DNA of 64,000 nucleotides, from the NCBI RefSeq assembly GCF_024704835.1, contig NZ_JAMXBE010000006.1, positions 186,514-250,513 of the forward strand, read 5' to 3'. Positions 17,321 to 27,077 of the stretch are shown here, piece after piece. The DNA comes from Parapedobacter tibetensis (GTDB taxonomy: Bacteria; Bacteroidota; Bacteroidia; Sphingobacteriales; Sphingobacteriaceae). Numbering within the stretch: the stretch's first letter is position 1; every line of letters begins with the position of its first letter. Both the position numbers and the translations under genes were made by a program. Below the pieces are notes generated by a model, which saw nothing but the letters and a program-made list of their open reading frames with translations, was not told where the DNA came from and did not search any database.

Positions 17321-17929
17321 ATGGCTGAACGAAAAATAGATGGAGATATTCAACAGTGGTTGGCCGGCGACGAGTTGGCCTTCAAAAAGATATTGGATTA
17401 TTATTACCGTCGTCTTTTGGCTTCTTCACTGAAATCTGTTTCCAACCGGGAGGATGCTGAGGAACTGGTTATGAATGCGCTGTTAAAAATATGGCAACAC
17501 AAACATCGCCTTTCCGAAGTGCAGCAATTCGATGATTACCTGTTCGGCATTCTGCGTCGAGAAACGGCCGCGCTCTCCCGCAAGCAAGTATTGGAAACGG
17601 AGAATATTGACGACCTCTCCTTAAGCGAACTTGGCAGCACAGATCATCCGGAATTTACTATTAAGGATATCCAATCTCTTTATCGGACGGCCCTTGACAA
17701 GCTCACCCCTAAACAAAGGGAGGTGTTCCTGTCCATCCGCGAGCAGGACATGAGCCGGAAAGAAATAGCAGAAAAAAACGGCATGTCCATCCATACCGTC
17801 AATAACCATATGAATGCTGCCTTGAAAGTCCTTAGACAGGAAATGAAGGAATACCCCGATGCCTTGATCGGCATATTGCTGGCCACATCGGTAACGAATA
17901 TTAACCTAATATTACCCAACCTCGCCTAA
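17321..17929 (+). CDS. ECF-type RNA polymerase sigma factor
   Basis: 202 aa. Region 2 appears as FKKILDYYYRRLLASSLKSV...EDAEELVMNALLKIWQHK, and region 4 as LDKLTPKQREVFLSIREQDMSRKEIAEKNGMSIHTVNNHMNAALKVL with its helix-turn-helix. Sigma factors of this Bacteroidota group are held by a FecR-type anti-sigma factor and released by a signal from a TonB receptor. Both partners follow directly (18034 and 19382), so it is likely the switch for the whole 17.3-33.0 kb block. Confidence 0.93.
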   Translation: MAERKIDGDIQQWLAGDELAFKKILDYYYRRLLASSLKSVSNREDAEELVMNALLKIWQHKHRLSEVQQFDDYLFGILRRETAALSRKQVLETENIDDLSLSELGSTDHPEFTIKDIQSLYRTALDKLTPKQREVFLSIREQDMSRKEIAEKNGMSIHTVNNHMNAALKVLRQEMKEYPDALIGILLATSVTNINLILPNLA

Positions 17930-18033
17930 TATTAACAAATCATGAAATCTTATTTTTCATCTGATTAGAAATCACGTTTCCAACATTCTTTATTATAGGG
18001 GCATGATGTAGCCACCTTTAAAAAAAGAAAAAA

Positions 18034-19248
18034 ATGGAGCGACCATCGAGAAACACACTGATCAGGTATTTTCGGGGACAATGCCAACCGCATGAGATCA
18101 AATTGGTGAGATTGTATCTGGCAATGGATATAGACAGGGAATTCGTGGGATCCTGTCTAAAAGAAGCATGGCTCACCGATCAGAAGGATAACGAATCAGA
18201 GATAGACGATGCCGATGTGGAAGATTTCAGCGAACGGTTTTTTGCGAGACAACGCGCATTTAAACAACTGCCTCCATTGAATCACCAATCCGAGACCCAT
18301 AGATTTCGATTTCCGGCCTGGATGAAAGCAGCGGCTGCTGTGATACTGATCGGATCTGCTATACTGGTGACTTACAACACCAAAATAAGGACTTCTGACA
18401 CGCGGGTTGCGCAGCGGGAAAATGAGGTGCTTCCCGGTAGTGACAAAGCCCTGTTGACGTTGGCAGACGGATCAACCATTTCATTATCGGAAGCCGAGAA
18501 TGGAAAAATTGTTGATCAAGCGGGACTTCATGTGGAAAAAACCGCGGAAGGTGAAATTGTGTACCGAGCGGATAATGAGGTAGTCACTGCTGCCGATGCC
18601 CACAATAGTGTGGTCACCCCCAACGGTGGACAATACCGGGTCACCCTTCCCGATGGATCGAAGGCTTGGCTGAATGCGGCATCTTCACTCACTTATCCAA
18701 TCCATTTTTCGGATGAAGAACGCCGTGTGAAAATGTCTGGAGAGATTTTCTTTGAAATCGCCAAGGTGAAGAAATCCAACGAACAGGGAAACGTACCCTT
18801 TTTCGTCGAGACCGATAAACAGGAAATCCAGGTATTGGGCACACAATTCAATGTCAATGCCTATGCTGACGAGCTTTATAGCTATACGACGTTAGTGGAA
18901 GGAAGTGTAAGGGTTACGTCTGCCGTAAATGGCAAATCGGTCATGCTGAGGCCCGGTCAACAGGCCAATCTATCCGATGACTTGCAAGTTATTGCCGCAG
19001 ATATGGAACAACAATTGGCATGGAGAAACGGTGATTTTGTGTTCAAAGAGGAGCAATTATCCAGTGTATTGCGGAAAGTATCCCGTTGGTATGACGTTGA
19101 GGTCGAGTGCCCCGCAGCACTTGGGGAAGTTCGGCTCACAGGAATGATTTCCCGCCATCAGCCATTATCAGCTGTAGTTAAAAGCGTCTCTTCTATAGGT
19201 ACGGTAAAAATGACATTGCAAGGAAGGAGGGTTGTAGTGGAACAATAG
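18034..19248 (+). CDS. FecR-family anti-sigma factor with DUF4974
   Basis: 404 aa. A cytoplasmic sigma-binding part (1-95) precedes a single membrane segment (about 97-114, MKAAAAVILIGSAILVTY). The periplasmic FecR domain follows (NGGQYRVTLPDGSKAWLNAASSLTYP, VKMSGEIFFEIAK, VLGTQFNVNAY, VEGSVRV). The C-terminal DUF4974 region includes DFVFKEEQLSSVLRKVSRWYDVEVEC. It should relay a periplasmic contact with the STN domain of the next gene product to the sigma factor encoded before it. Confidence 0.93.
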   Translation: MERPSRNTLIRYFRGQCQPHEIKLVRLYLAMDIDREFVGSCLKEAWLTDQKDNESEIDDADVEDFSERFFARQRAFKQLPPLNHQSETHRFRFPAWMKAAAAVILIGSAILVTYNTKIRTSDTRVAQRENEVLPGSDKALLTLADGSTISLSEAENGKIVDQAGLHVEKTAEGEIVYRADNEVVTAADAHNSVVTPNGGQYRVTLPDGSKAWLNAASSLTYPIHFSDEERRVKMSGEIFFEIAKVKKSNEQGNVPFFVETDKQEIQVLGTQFNVNAYADELYSYTTLVEGSVRVTSAVNGKSVMLRPGQQANLSDDLQVIAADMEQQLAWRNGDFVFKEEQLSSVLRKVSRWYDVEVECPAALGEVRLTGMISRHQPLSAVVKSVSSIGTVKMTLQGRRVVVEQ

Positions 19249-19381
19249 ATACGGTAACCGAAAACAATTTAATGGTTTAAATAAAGAAGCGGAGGTGCTA
19301 CCAACACCTGCCGCCAAATAGTTAAGTCTTGAAAAAATGTGGGAACAAATTTTACAAAAACGATAACTACAAAACAAAAGT

Positions 19382-22300
19382 ATGGATTTTTATCAAATCA
19401 TGCGTGTTATGAAAATCACCATGGTGTTATTGACCTGTTTTTTGGTACAGGTCAGTGCTGCAACCTACGCTCAACGACTGAATATAAGTAAGCAGGAAAG
19501 TAGTATACCCGATATCTTAAAAGAGATCAGGCGACAAGCTGACTACGATTTTTTATACGATGCCCATATCTTCAACGGGACATCGAAAATCAAAATCGAT
19601 ATCAAAGATGCTAGTATCGAACAGGTATTAGCAGCATGCTTTGTGAATCTGCCGTACCAATATACAATCAACAACAAGATCGTAATCATTAAGAAAACTC
19701 CGGCCAGACAATCCCAAGCAAGCAATATGAATAGCGCTCAACAACAGCTTCTGGTCAGTGGCCGGGTGATTGATGCTGACAGCAAGACCACCCTGCCCGG
19801 TGTTTCCATCCGTATCAAGGGCACCAATACAGGAGCCACCACCGACGGTAACGGCAACTTCGCCATGCCCATACCGGAAGCCGGGGCTACGTTGGTTTTT
19901 ACCTGCCTCGGCTATGACACCAAGGAAGTACATGTCAGTGCCGCCGAAAGAAACATCACGGTGACGCTGAATTATTCCTCCACAGCCCTGGGGGAAGTAA
20001 CCATACAGGCACGTCGGAAGACCGACACGGAAATTGCCGTTTTGGATGAACGCCGCAAGGCATCCATCGTGCAGGATGCCATCTCGGCCCAGCAGATCGA
20101 ACGGACGGGAAGCATCACGACGTCGCAAGCATTGCAACGCGTGACAGGTGTAACCGTTACAGAGGATAAGTATGTTGCCGTGCGAGGCCTGGGCGACCGT
20201 TCGGTAATCGGACAATTAAACGGAATAAGATTGGCCTCTTCCAATCCCGACCGCAGCAGTGTCCCGTTGGATCTGATCCCAGCAACATTATTGGACAACA
20301 TTACCGTTTTCAAGACAATTACCCCCGATCTTCCTGCCGACGCTTCGGGCGGTATCATAGAACTCAAGACACGATCCATACCTGACAAACGCGTGCTGGC
20401 CATTACGGCCCAGCAGGGAACCAATTCCAATATAGGCCTCGGCGGAGAGGTAAACAGCTTTTTCAATAGCGATATGGGCTTTTTTGCGCAGAACATCAAT
20501 AAAAAAGACTTAAGCTCGGAGTTTATTAGTTTGGGAGGACAATACCCGGGGGGGCTTGCACAAATGCAACGTGTTATCGCCGGCGCTAATAACAGCACGG
20601 AACAGCTGGCCGAGGTAAACCGTATCAACGGCATCATGCGCAGCTTTGATCCAGTGTTGAACACGACCTATCGGAAGGCGCCGCTGGATGGGATTTATGG
20701 TATCTCCTTCGGCGATGCATACACATTGGCGAACGGCGACAAAATCGGTGTCATAGCCAGCGGCAGTTATTATAGCCGGTCCACTGATATAGCGGGTGGT
20801 GCAGTAAATCAATACAGCATCTTTCAAGGTGTCACCACGGGTAGTACCTACATCCAGCAGTCCCGGAGCATTCCCGGCTATATCACGCCGAACCGGACCG
20901 CTCTTGGCCGATACGTTTCCCATCAGGAAAATACGGGAACCCAGGTGCTGAATTACGGTCTGCTCGCCGGGATCAGTTATCGATTCAGCAGACAGCACGA
21001 GATCAGCATGCAGTACATTGGGAGCCGTGGAGGTGAAACTCAGGCAACCAGTTTAATGGGACAATACGAGTATACGGCGGGATTTGACGGACCGATTTAC
21101 AACACGACGTATTCACTGAAACAAACCCATCGCATATTCAACACGCTCAATCTCCAGGGCGAACACCAGTTGGGAGCAGGGGAGTATGCTCCAAGATTAA
21201 GTTATAATCTGGCGTCTTCCAGATCCAGCCATAACGACCCCGACTTCCGCTCGGTCAACCTGGCGGAATACCGGCCCGGAAATGGCGGCTTTTTTTTGGT
21301 GCCCAATCAAAATCCCATCGAATACATCGGGACGGACGAGCATTACAGCCTGGTTTCGGGTTACGTAAGGGGTTATGGCCCGTTTGGATTGATACAGGCA
21401 GATCCCAACGGCAGACGATTCAGGAATTTGGAGGAACTGAATTATAACTACAAGGCAGACCTTGCGATCCCTTTTAAGATTTTCAACCGGCAGGTGTTTA
21501 AGATGGGGGTCAACTATCTTTACCGTGAACGTGATTTTTCCGAGTATGTGCTATCGCTCCCCGGGTCCAATTTCGGGTCGGATAGACAGCTTCCGCTTTA
21601 TCTTTCAAAAGGCAATGTGAATCAACTGGTCAGCCAAAGCAACATCGGAATACGACTGGAAGATCCGCTGTCGGGAGAGGGCGCTCCACTGGTCAACGGT
21701 TTTCTTTACAACAGCCTGAAGTCGCCCAACAATTACATCGGATTCAATGAGACGAATGCCTTTTACGGCATGCTCGACCTGAAGCTAACCGATCAGGTAC
21801 GTCTGGCGGGAGGCGTGAGGTTCGAGAACACGGACATACAGAGCAAGGTGGATACAGTTGGCGTATACATCGATCCCGCTATCGCCGAAGGGATCACCCC
21901 GGTTTATGTGAACCCTGTCACCGGGTATAAGACCGCTTACAGGCCGTTCTATTCGGCAAATTTGACCTATAGCCCGAACAACAGGATGAATTTCAGGTTT
22001 GCATTCAATACCTCATTGGCCCGTCCGGAATTACGCGAGATGACCAATGTTTTCGAGTTTGACCCGTTCCTGCAGGCCCTGGTGGTCGGCAATCCGGAGC
22101 TGACCAATCAACGCGCCAGGGCGTTTGACTTCCGCTGGGAATGGTTTATCAATCCGGGAGAAGTGGTCGCCGTGTCGGTATTCGAGAAGCAGATATACGA
22201 TCAACTGGAAAGGGCTTTTATCCTGAATACAGCTGGTACGAGCGCCACATTCCCTGAATTTCCGACCATTGCGTTCCAGAACAACCCCAATACGGGACAG

Positions 22301-22828
22301 GTATGGGGGATAGAACTGGAACTGGTAAAAGATTTGGGACTGCTGTTTGACCCGCTCAAATACTTTTTCATCGGTAGTAACATCACGTTGGTACAAAGCG
22401 ATGTGGTCAAATCCAGGGAACGCCTGGAGGCGGCACGAATCATCGACCGGCAATCACCGAAGAATTCCCCCCTTTTCGAGCAAGCCCCCTATTCCATTAA
22501 CGCTTTTCTCAATTATACCCACTCTGGCCGCGGTACCGACTTGACGGTTAATTTCAATGTGGTGGGCGAGCGGCTCATACAGGTAAGCATGGATGGTACG
22601 CCGGATATCTACAGCAATCCCGCCCCCGTACTTGACGTTGTGTTCGGGCAGCGGATCACATCAAGACTATCCCTGAAGGGATACGTGAAGAACCTGCTCA
22701 ATCCAAGATTTGAAGAGAGTTACAACAATGCCGGCACCGGAGGTACATTCTATGGACAACGTTACCTACGAAGGAGTTTCCGGCGTGGCACGGAATACAT
22801 GCTGGGGCTTACTTTCACTATTGATTAA
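19382..22828 (+). CDS. TonB-dependent receptor with STN signalling domain
   Basis: 1148 aa. Signal peptide (ATYAQ), then an STN (secretin/TonB short N-terminal) domain, DILKEIRRQADYDFLYDA to ASIEQVLAACFVNLPYQYTI. A CarboxypepD_reg-like domain follows (VSGRVIDADSKTTLPGVSIR), then a plug with VTGVTVTEDKYVAVRGLGDR and DASGGIIELKT, and a large barrel ending in YMLGLTFTID. The STN domain contacts FecR in the periplasm, making this the sensor as well as a transporter. The substrate is unknown; no SusD partner follows, unlike typical polysaccharide loci. Codons 7-10 offer alternative starts (MRVMKIT). Confidence 0.92.
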   Translation: MDFYQIMRVMKITMVLLTCFLVQVSAATYAQRLNISKQESSIPDILKEIRRQADYDFLYDAHIFNGTSKIKIDIKDASIEQVLAACFVNLPYQYTINNKIVIIKKTPARQSQASNMNSAQQQLLVSGRVIDADSKTTLPGVSIRIKGTNTGATTDGNGNFAMPIPEAGATLVFTCLGYDTKEVHVSAAERNITVTLNYSSTALGEVTIQARRKTDTEIAVLDERRKASIVQDAISAQQIERTGSITTSQALQRVTGVTVTEDKYVAVRGLGDRSVIGQLNGIRLASSNPDRSSVPLDLIPATLLDNITVFKTITPDLPADASGGIIELKTRSIPDKRVLAITAQQGTNSNIGLGGEVNSFFNSDMGFFAQNINKKDLSSEFISLGGQYPGGLAQMQRVIAGANNSTEQLAEVNRINGIMRSFDPVLNTTYRKAPLDGIYGISFGDAYTLANGDKIGVIASGSYYSRSTDIAGGAVNQYSIFQGVTTGSTYIQQSRSIPGYITPNRTALGRYVSHQENTGTQVLNYGLLAGISYRFSRQHEISMQYIGSRGGETQATSLMGQYEYTAGFDGPIYNTTYSLKQTHRIFNTLNLQGEHQLGAGEYAPRLSYNLASSRSSHNDPDFRSVNLAEYRPGNGGFFLVPNQNPIEYIGTDEHYSLVSGYVRGYGPFGLIQADPNGRRFRNLEELNYNYKADLAIPFKIFNRQVFKMGVNYLYRERDFSEYVLSLPGSNFGSDRQLPLYLSKGNVNQLVSQSNIGIRLEDPLSGEGAPLVNGFLYNSLKSPNNYIGFNETNAFYGMLDLKLTDQVRLAGGVRFENTDIQSKVDTVGVYIDPAIAEGITPVYVNPVTGYKTAYRPFYSANLTYSPNNRMNFRFAFNTSLARPELREMTNVFEFDPFLQALVVGNPELTNQRARAFDFRWEWFINPGEVVAVSVFEKQIYDQLERAFILNTAGTSATFPEFPTIAFQNNPNTGQVWGIELELVKDLGLLFDPLKYFFIGSNITLVQSDVVKSRERLEAARIIDRQSPKNSPLFEQAPYSINAFLNYTHSGRGTDLTVNFNVVGERLIQVSMDGTPDIYSNPAPVLDVVFGQRITSRLSLKGYVKNLLNPRFEESYNNAGTGGTFYGQRYLRRSFRRGTEYMLGLTFTID

Positions 22829-22852
22829 TAAGATACAAATAACGATTACCCA

Positions 22853-24511
22853 ATGAGATTTATACGCCTATTTCTAATGATATGGATCGGAGCATTGCTG
22901 TCATCCTGTGCGAAAGACAAAATAGAGCAGCACAGGTTGGTGGCGTATGACGACATCGAACCGTCTACCGCCCGGCTCGTTTTGGTCAGTGGTCTGGATA
23001 TTTTTGTAAACGGCCAACGGCTTACCAATATGGGAGAAACCTCTCCGGCCACGGGTGGACGGGCTCCCATCCCTACGAAGTACTTTCCGGAAACCGGTAC
23101 GCCCGGCATGACCTACTTTATTCCCCAGGAATTTATGGGCAGTGAAGGAAAAGCAGATATCAGTGTCGGTTTGTGGCCTTCTGCCGATATCCAGATCGAA
23201 GACGATTACAAAGAGCCCTGGGACTACTACTTCAATCAAAACCGCCTATTGGCGAATGAAACACAGTTAACCCAGGTGCCCCGGCCCGTCGTCACGCCTT
23301 CCTCGCCGGAAAAGATATTGATCCGGCTGATCAACCTATCGGCATTGGATGGGATAAACAGCGATGAGGGGGAAACATTGAGTCTGGCTTATGCAGATGG
23401 AAGTTTGGTCAGTACGACCACTTCCGGCATCGTGAAAGGAGCATGGTCTGACTACGTGGAAATACCTTATGGAACCTATGAATTCCGTGTCTTGGTGGAC
23501 GGCAGCGACCGGCAATGCCCGGCTGTCCCACCGATTGGGGTTATCGTGGAAAGTACGGATGACGCCACCATACAGGGCACCCGCCGGTACTTTACGCAGC
23601 GTCGGGTGTTTCAGCCCGGCGGCGTGTATACAGTCGCCGTGACTGGGAACTTTAGAGGTTTTGAAGCAAATATGACCGGTGTCCCACTGAATGCTTTTTC
23701 TGTGGTCACTGACCGGTCCCCGTCGACAAACCGTACGTATGCGAAGGTACAATTCGTAAATGCCATTCTGGGGAAAGCGTTAAAGGCGGCGATAAACGGA
23801 TCGGACATAGAAACCGGGTTGATGTCTTTTGGTGATGCCAGTGCATATCATATCATCTCGACCGGTCAGCAAACGATTAAGGCCAGCGATGAAGCGGGGA
23901 ATCCATTGATTCAGCACGAATTGTCCGTGCGGGGAGGTGACAATCTCACCCTTTGGCTGTATGTTACACCTGCCGGACTTCCGGCAATCCATGCGGTTCA
24001 GAATAACATGAGCGGGCTGGTGAATCTGTCCGACAATCCCGACGGGGCAAGCGGGATGACGTCCATATACGATCCACTCCATTTTACGGACATGAACATC
24101 CAGACACGTTTTTTGAATTTTTGTCCGGATATCGACTACGTCACCTTTACCGGACGCAACGGGCAATCGTTAGGTAGGCCGATAGAACGGTCGGGCGGCG
24201 GCATAGGCTATTCAGATGCCGCCAGCAATCTTCAGCCGGGCGTTCCACCGGACGTGGATCGGGTGCCCTATCCATATATCAACATCACGCCGGAGGAGAT
24301 CCAGGTTTACCGATCCGGCCCCGGAACAGTGCCGGGAAATCGATTGTTCGAAGTACAGTCCATTACGGCGCAGCAATTTATCAACATGCCGGCACCGCAT
24401 TATCCCAATGGGTGGCCAATGGGGGAGGCCGGCGTATATACAGTGGCACTTATCGGACGATATACAACTGACCAAAAGCCGAGCATGGTCGTCATCAAAC
24501 ATAATCAGTAA
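22853..24511 (+). CDS. DUF4397-like lipoprotein
   Basis: 552 aa. Lipobox GALLSSC followed by AKDK. Several beta-rich repeats with the look of DUF4397 domains: ARLVLVSGLDIFVNGQRLTN near the N-terminus and AKVQFVNAILGKALKAAING...FGDASAYHIISTGQQTIKASD in the middle (about 302-350). DUF4397 domains are Ig-like surface modules of unknown function. It starts 24 bases after the STN receptor gene, so it is in the same operon and takes the place a SusD gene usually holds. The domain call rests on pattern only. Confidence 0.7.
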   Translation: MRFIRLFLMIWIGALLSSCAKDKIEQHRLVAYDDIEPSTARLVLVSGLDIFVNGQRLTNMGETSPATGGRAPIPTKYFPETGTPGMTYFIPQEFMGSEGKADISVGLWPSADIQIEDDYKEPWDYYFNQNRLLANETQLTQVPRPVVTPSSPEKILIRLINLSALDGINSDEGETLSLAYADGSLVSTTTSGIVKGAWSDYVEIPYGTYEFRVLVDGSDRQCPAVPPIGVIVESTDDATIQGTRRYFTQRRVFQPGGVYTVAVTGNFRGFEANMTGVPLNAFSVVTDRSPSTNRTYAKVQFVNAILGKALKAAINGSDIETGLMSFGDASAYHIISTGQQTIKASDEAGNPLIQHELSVRGGDNLTLWLYVTPAGLPAIHAVQNNMSGLVNLSDNPDGASGMTSIYDPLHFTDMNIQTRFLNFCPDIDYVTFTGRNGQSLGRPIERSGGGIGYSDAASNLQPGVPPDVDRVPYPYINITPEEIQVYRSGPGTVPGNRLFEVQSITAQQFINMPAPHYPNGWPMGEAGVYTVALIGRYTTDQKPSMVVIKHNQ

Positions 24512-24517
24512 GCCATC

Positions 24518-25813
24518 ATGATACAGAAAAGAAACCGATACAAAAAATACGGATCTGCATTCCGCCTTGTGGCATTGGGCTGCGTACTGCTCTGCATGGG
24601 AGCTTGCCGCAAATCCGAGTACAACCTGGTGCCGGAGGCGGCTTATCTGCGCGTATTTAACACCTTGAATTACCGGATAGATCTTTCAACGAAAGGGAAG
24701 CCCGTCCCGTTTCTGACCATGATCATTGATCCCGAATACGGTGTGGAAGGCCATATAATTGGAGGAAAGGTAATTGGAGATTTCCTGGATGTCAGGACAA
24801 GATATGCACCGCCGACGGCGGACGCAGCTTCCTCCTCATACATAAACCGGGAGTTTCCGGGCAACCTCAAAATCCCGGTCGCTCCGGTCATCAACGGTTT
24901 CGATCTTTCGGGTTGGGCACAAGTGCCGTCCGGCACACACCGCTTTGTATTCTATACCCGTCCTTTTACTGACGTACCATTTTTTGAATTGCCGGCTACC
25001 ATACGGGAAGAACAAACCGTCATCGCGGATAGCACATTCAATTTGTCAGAAGGCGAAGTATATACGCTGAACCTGTTGGAAAAAGAGGTAAGCAGTGAAG
25101 GACTTTCCACCTTGCTCTACCTTAGGCAGGAGCGTTTCCACAAAATGGCCTTTGCCGATTCACTCCTATATGTCAATTTTTATAACCTAAGTGCAGCAGG
25201 CTATGTCGATGCGCACCCAGAGCCTTCGAGCATGATCACAAACTACGATCAGGCAACAGGAACAGCAATCAAGGATCAGGTCAATATTTATTATTCGCTA
25301 TACCGGGACGACATACCTTATCCCTTTACGTTGATAAACAACCGGCGACCGCGGATCGGCGTTACCCCCGTGCCGGGCCATCAGCTTATTCCCTTGCAAC
25401 AATTGACCCGCTCCCACGAACCCGTTGTTTCGCCGTACAACACGATCCCGCTTTTTCTTCCCGATGATACCACGGGTAATATCCTCGCCAGGCATTGGGT
25501 CCGTCTCGATATCGTCCCTCCCGGTGGAGGTGGAGGAGGGTTAATTGGTGCATCCGATCCAAGCCATAGACTGTTCGCGCCGGCAAACGGAACCATTGTA
25601 TCATTGACGAACCTCAGTGATGAAGGGCGTACGCAGTTATATACAGGGGGGCGTGGAAACGCACCGGGTTTCCTTTTACCAAGCCTGATCCGTGAGGCCG
25701 TGTCCGGTCCGTACCGGCAACGGTCGTTTGCCACGGTCAGCACCATAGAGTTTATCAACAAGCAGGTGTATATGACATCCGTGATGAAAACATACGATCC
25801 GCCCATCAAATGA
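24518..25813 (+). CDS. Uncharacterised lipoprotein, possibly DUF4397-related
   Basis: 431 aa. Lipobox LLCMGAC followed by RKSE. Beta-rich throughout, with AYLRVFNTLNYRIDLSTKGKP at the start reminiscent of a DUF4397 first strand, and a Gly-rich stretch PPGGGGGG near residue 335. It has no catalytic motif I recognise. Six bases separate it from the preceding gene, so it is translationally close and probably part of the same surface complex. Confidence 0.6.
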   Translation: MIQKRNRYKKYGSAFRLVALGCVLLCMGACRKSEYNLVPEAAYLRVFNTLNYRIDLSTKGKPVPFLTMIIDPEYGVEGHIIGGKVIGDFLDVRTRYAPPTADAASSSYINREFPGNLKIPVAPVINGFDLSGWAQVPSGTHRFVFYTRPFTDVPFFELPATIREEQTVIADSTFNLSEGEVYTLNLLEKEVSSEGLSTLLYLRQERFHKMAFADSLLYVNFYNLSAAGYVDAHPEPSSMITNYDQATGTAIKDQVNIYYSLYRDDIPYPFTLINNRRPRIGVTPVPGHQLIPLQQLTRSHEPVVSPYNTIPLFLPDDTTGNILARHWVRLDIVPPGGGGGGLIGASDPSHRLFAPANGTIVSLTNLSDEGRTQLYTGGRGNAPGFLLPSLIREAVSGPYRQRSFATVSTIEFINKQVYMTSVMKTYDPPIK

Positions 25814-25833
25814 TGCACATTCAAGAATAGATC

Positions 25834-27021
25834 ATGAGAACAACTGTATTATATTTAGTCCTGATAGCCGCATGCAGTGGTCTTATCCGCTGCAGCAAGC
25901 CTGATATGACCGTCTTCCCGCCACCGGGTACAACAGAAGTAAACAACATTTCGGATTACCTGAACAACCAATTGTCCCTATCGCTCTTTGCCGAGGCCGC
26001 ACAGCTTGCCGGATTATCTGAGGACTTAGCTACAGCGGAATATACCGTGTTTGCCGTCAATGATGAAGCATTCCATCGAATAGGGATAACCACAGCGGCC
26101 GATCTGCAACGTTGGCCGACGGACAGTTTGGAAACATTTGTGCAGCAGCATATGATTCAGGGCCGGCTACTTTACGGGGATATACCGCGATCGCTCGATA
26201 CCGAGTATTCGACGGTAAACGGGGAAACGTTGCTCATATCGTATCATTCGGAAGAACTGACCACCGTCAATGGCGTCCGGATGATCGAAAATCCGAGGGC
26301 ATCCAACGATCCCCGCACCTTTGGCACCCCCCTGCAAAACGGAATGGTCTATCCCATCCAGACCCCTATCAAGACAACGACGGGTACAGTGCAGGATTTC
26401 CTGGCATCCAGGCCGGAATTATCGCTGTTTGTTGCCGGGCTCAAAAAGTTCGGCCAGTGGGACCGGCTGGCCACGGAACAGCAGATTACCGTATTAGCAC
26501 CGCCTGATTCCGTGTTCCTCCGTTACGGCATAGATGCCGATCGTATAGTGGATATGGATGCGCAAGCGTTTCAGTCCCTGCTGATGGATGCCTACATCGT
26601 AAATTTCAACCGGATATTTACAAACGACGTGCAAACCCAAATAAATGAGATAGACTACCCGAACACAAGCTCTGCCAATATGCTTTTCCTACGGACCAGT
26701 GATCCGGAGACAGGTTTGGCCGTGGTCAACGAATACCAGTCATACACCGGAACATTCCTTTTCAAGCCGGGAATCAATGAACCGATGGTGATCGGCCCCG
26801 GCCAGCCACCATTCTGGGCCACACGGATTATCGGTTCAAACAGACTTTCCGTTCCAAATCCATCGGATGTCAATACGGGTTATGTCATCGCCTATCTGGG
26901 CGAAGCAAGATATACCTCGGCTTCCGAATTAACCGGTCGTTACATGAATTTCAATTGCGCGAATGGGGTGGTTCATTACATCGATGGCTTACTGGTCATG
27001 CCGGAGGAGGCCATTAAGTAA
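25834..27021 (+). CDS. Fasciclin (FAS1) domain lipoprotein 1
   Basis: 395 aa. Lipobox-like GLIRC followed by SKPD. Two FAS1-type repeats: LSLFAEAAQLAGL...YTVFAVNDEAFHRIG with QQHMIQGRL, and LSLFVAGLKKFGQWDRL...ITVLAPPDSVFLRYGI, ending with NGVVHYIDGLLVMPE, the standard FAS1 finish. FAS1 domains mediate adhesion or protein and glycan contacts. It follows the previous lipoprotein by 20 bases and is the first of three consecutive FAS1 lipoproteins. Confidence 0.85.
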   Translation: MRTTVLYLVLIAACSGLIRCSKPDMTVFPPPGTTEVNNISDYLNNQLSLSLFAEAAQLAGLSEDLATAEYTVFAVNDEAFHRIGITTAADLQRWPTDSLETFVQQHMIQGRLLYGDIPRSLDTEYSTVNGETLLISYHSEELTTVNGVRMIENPRASNDPRTFGTPLQNGMVYPIQTPIKTTTGTVQDFLASRPELSLFVAGLKKFGQWDRLATEQQITVLAPPDSVFLRYGIDADRIVDMDAQAFQSLLMDAYIVNFNRIFTNDVQTQINEIDYPNTSSANMLFLRTSDPETGLAVVNEYQSYTGTFLFKPGINEPMVIGPGQPPFWATRIIGSNRLSVPNPSDVNTGYVIAYLGEARYTSASELTGRYMNFNCANGVVHYIDGLLVMPEEAIK

Positions 27022-27077
27022 TGAGGACGTTGACGGAAATCAGGCAAATGCCACAGACCCACAAATTATTATATAGA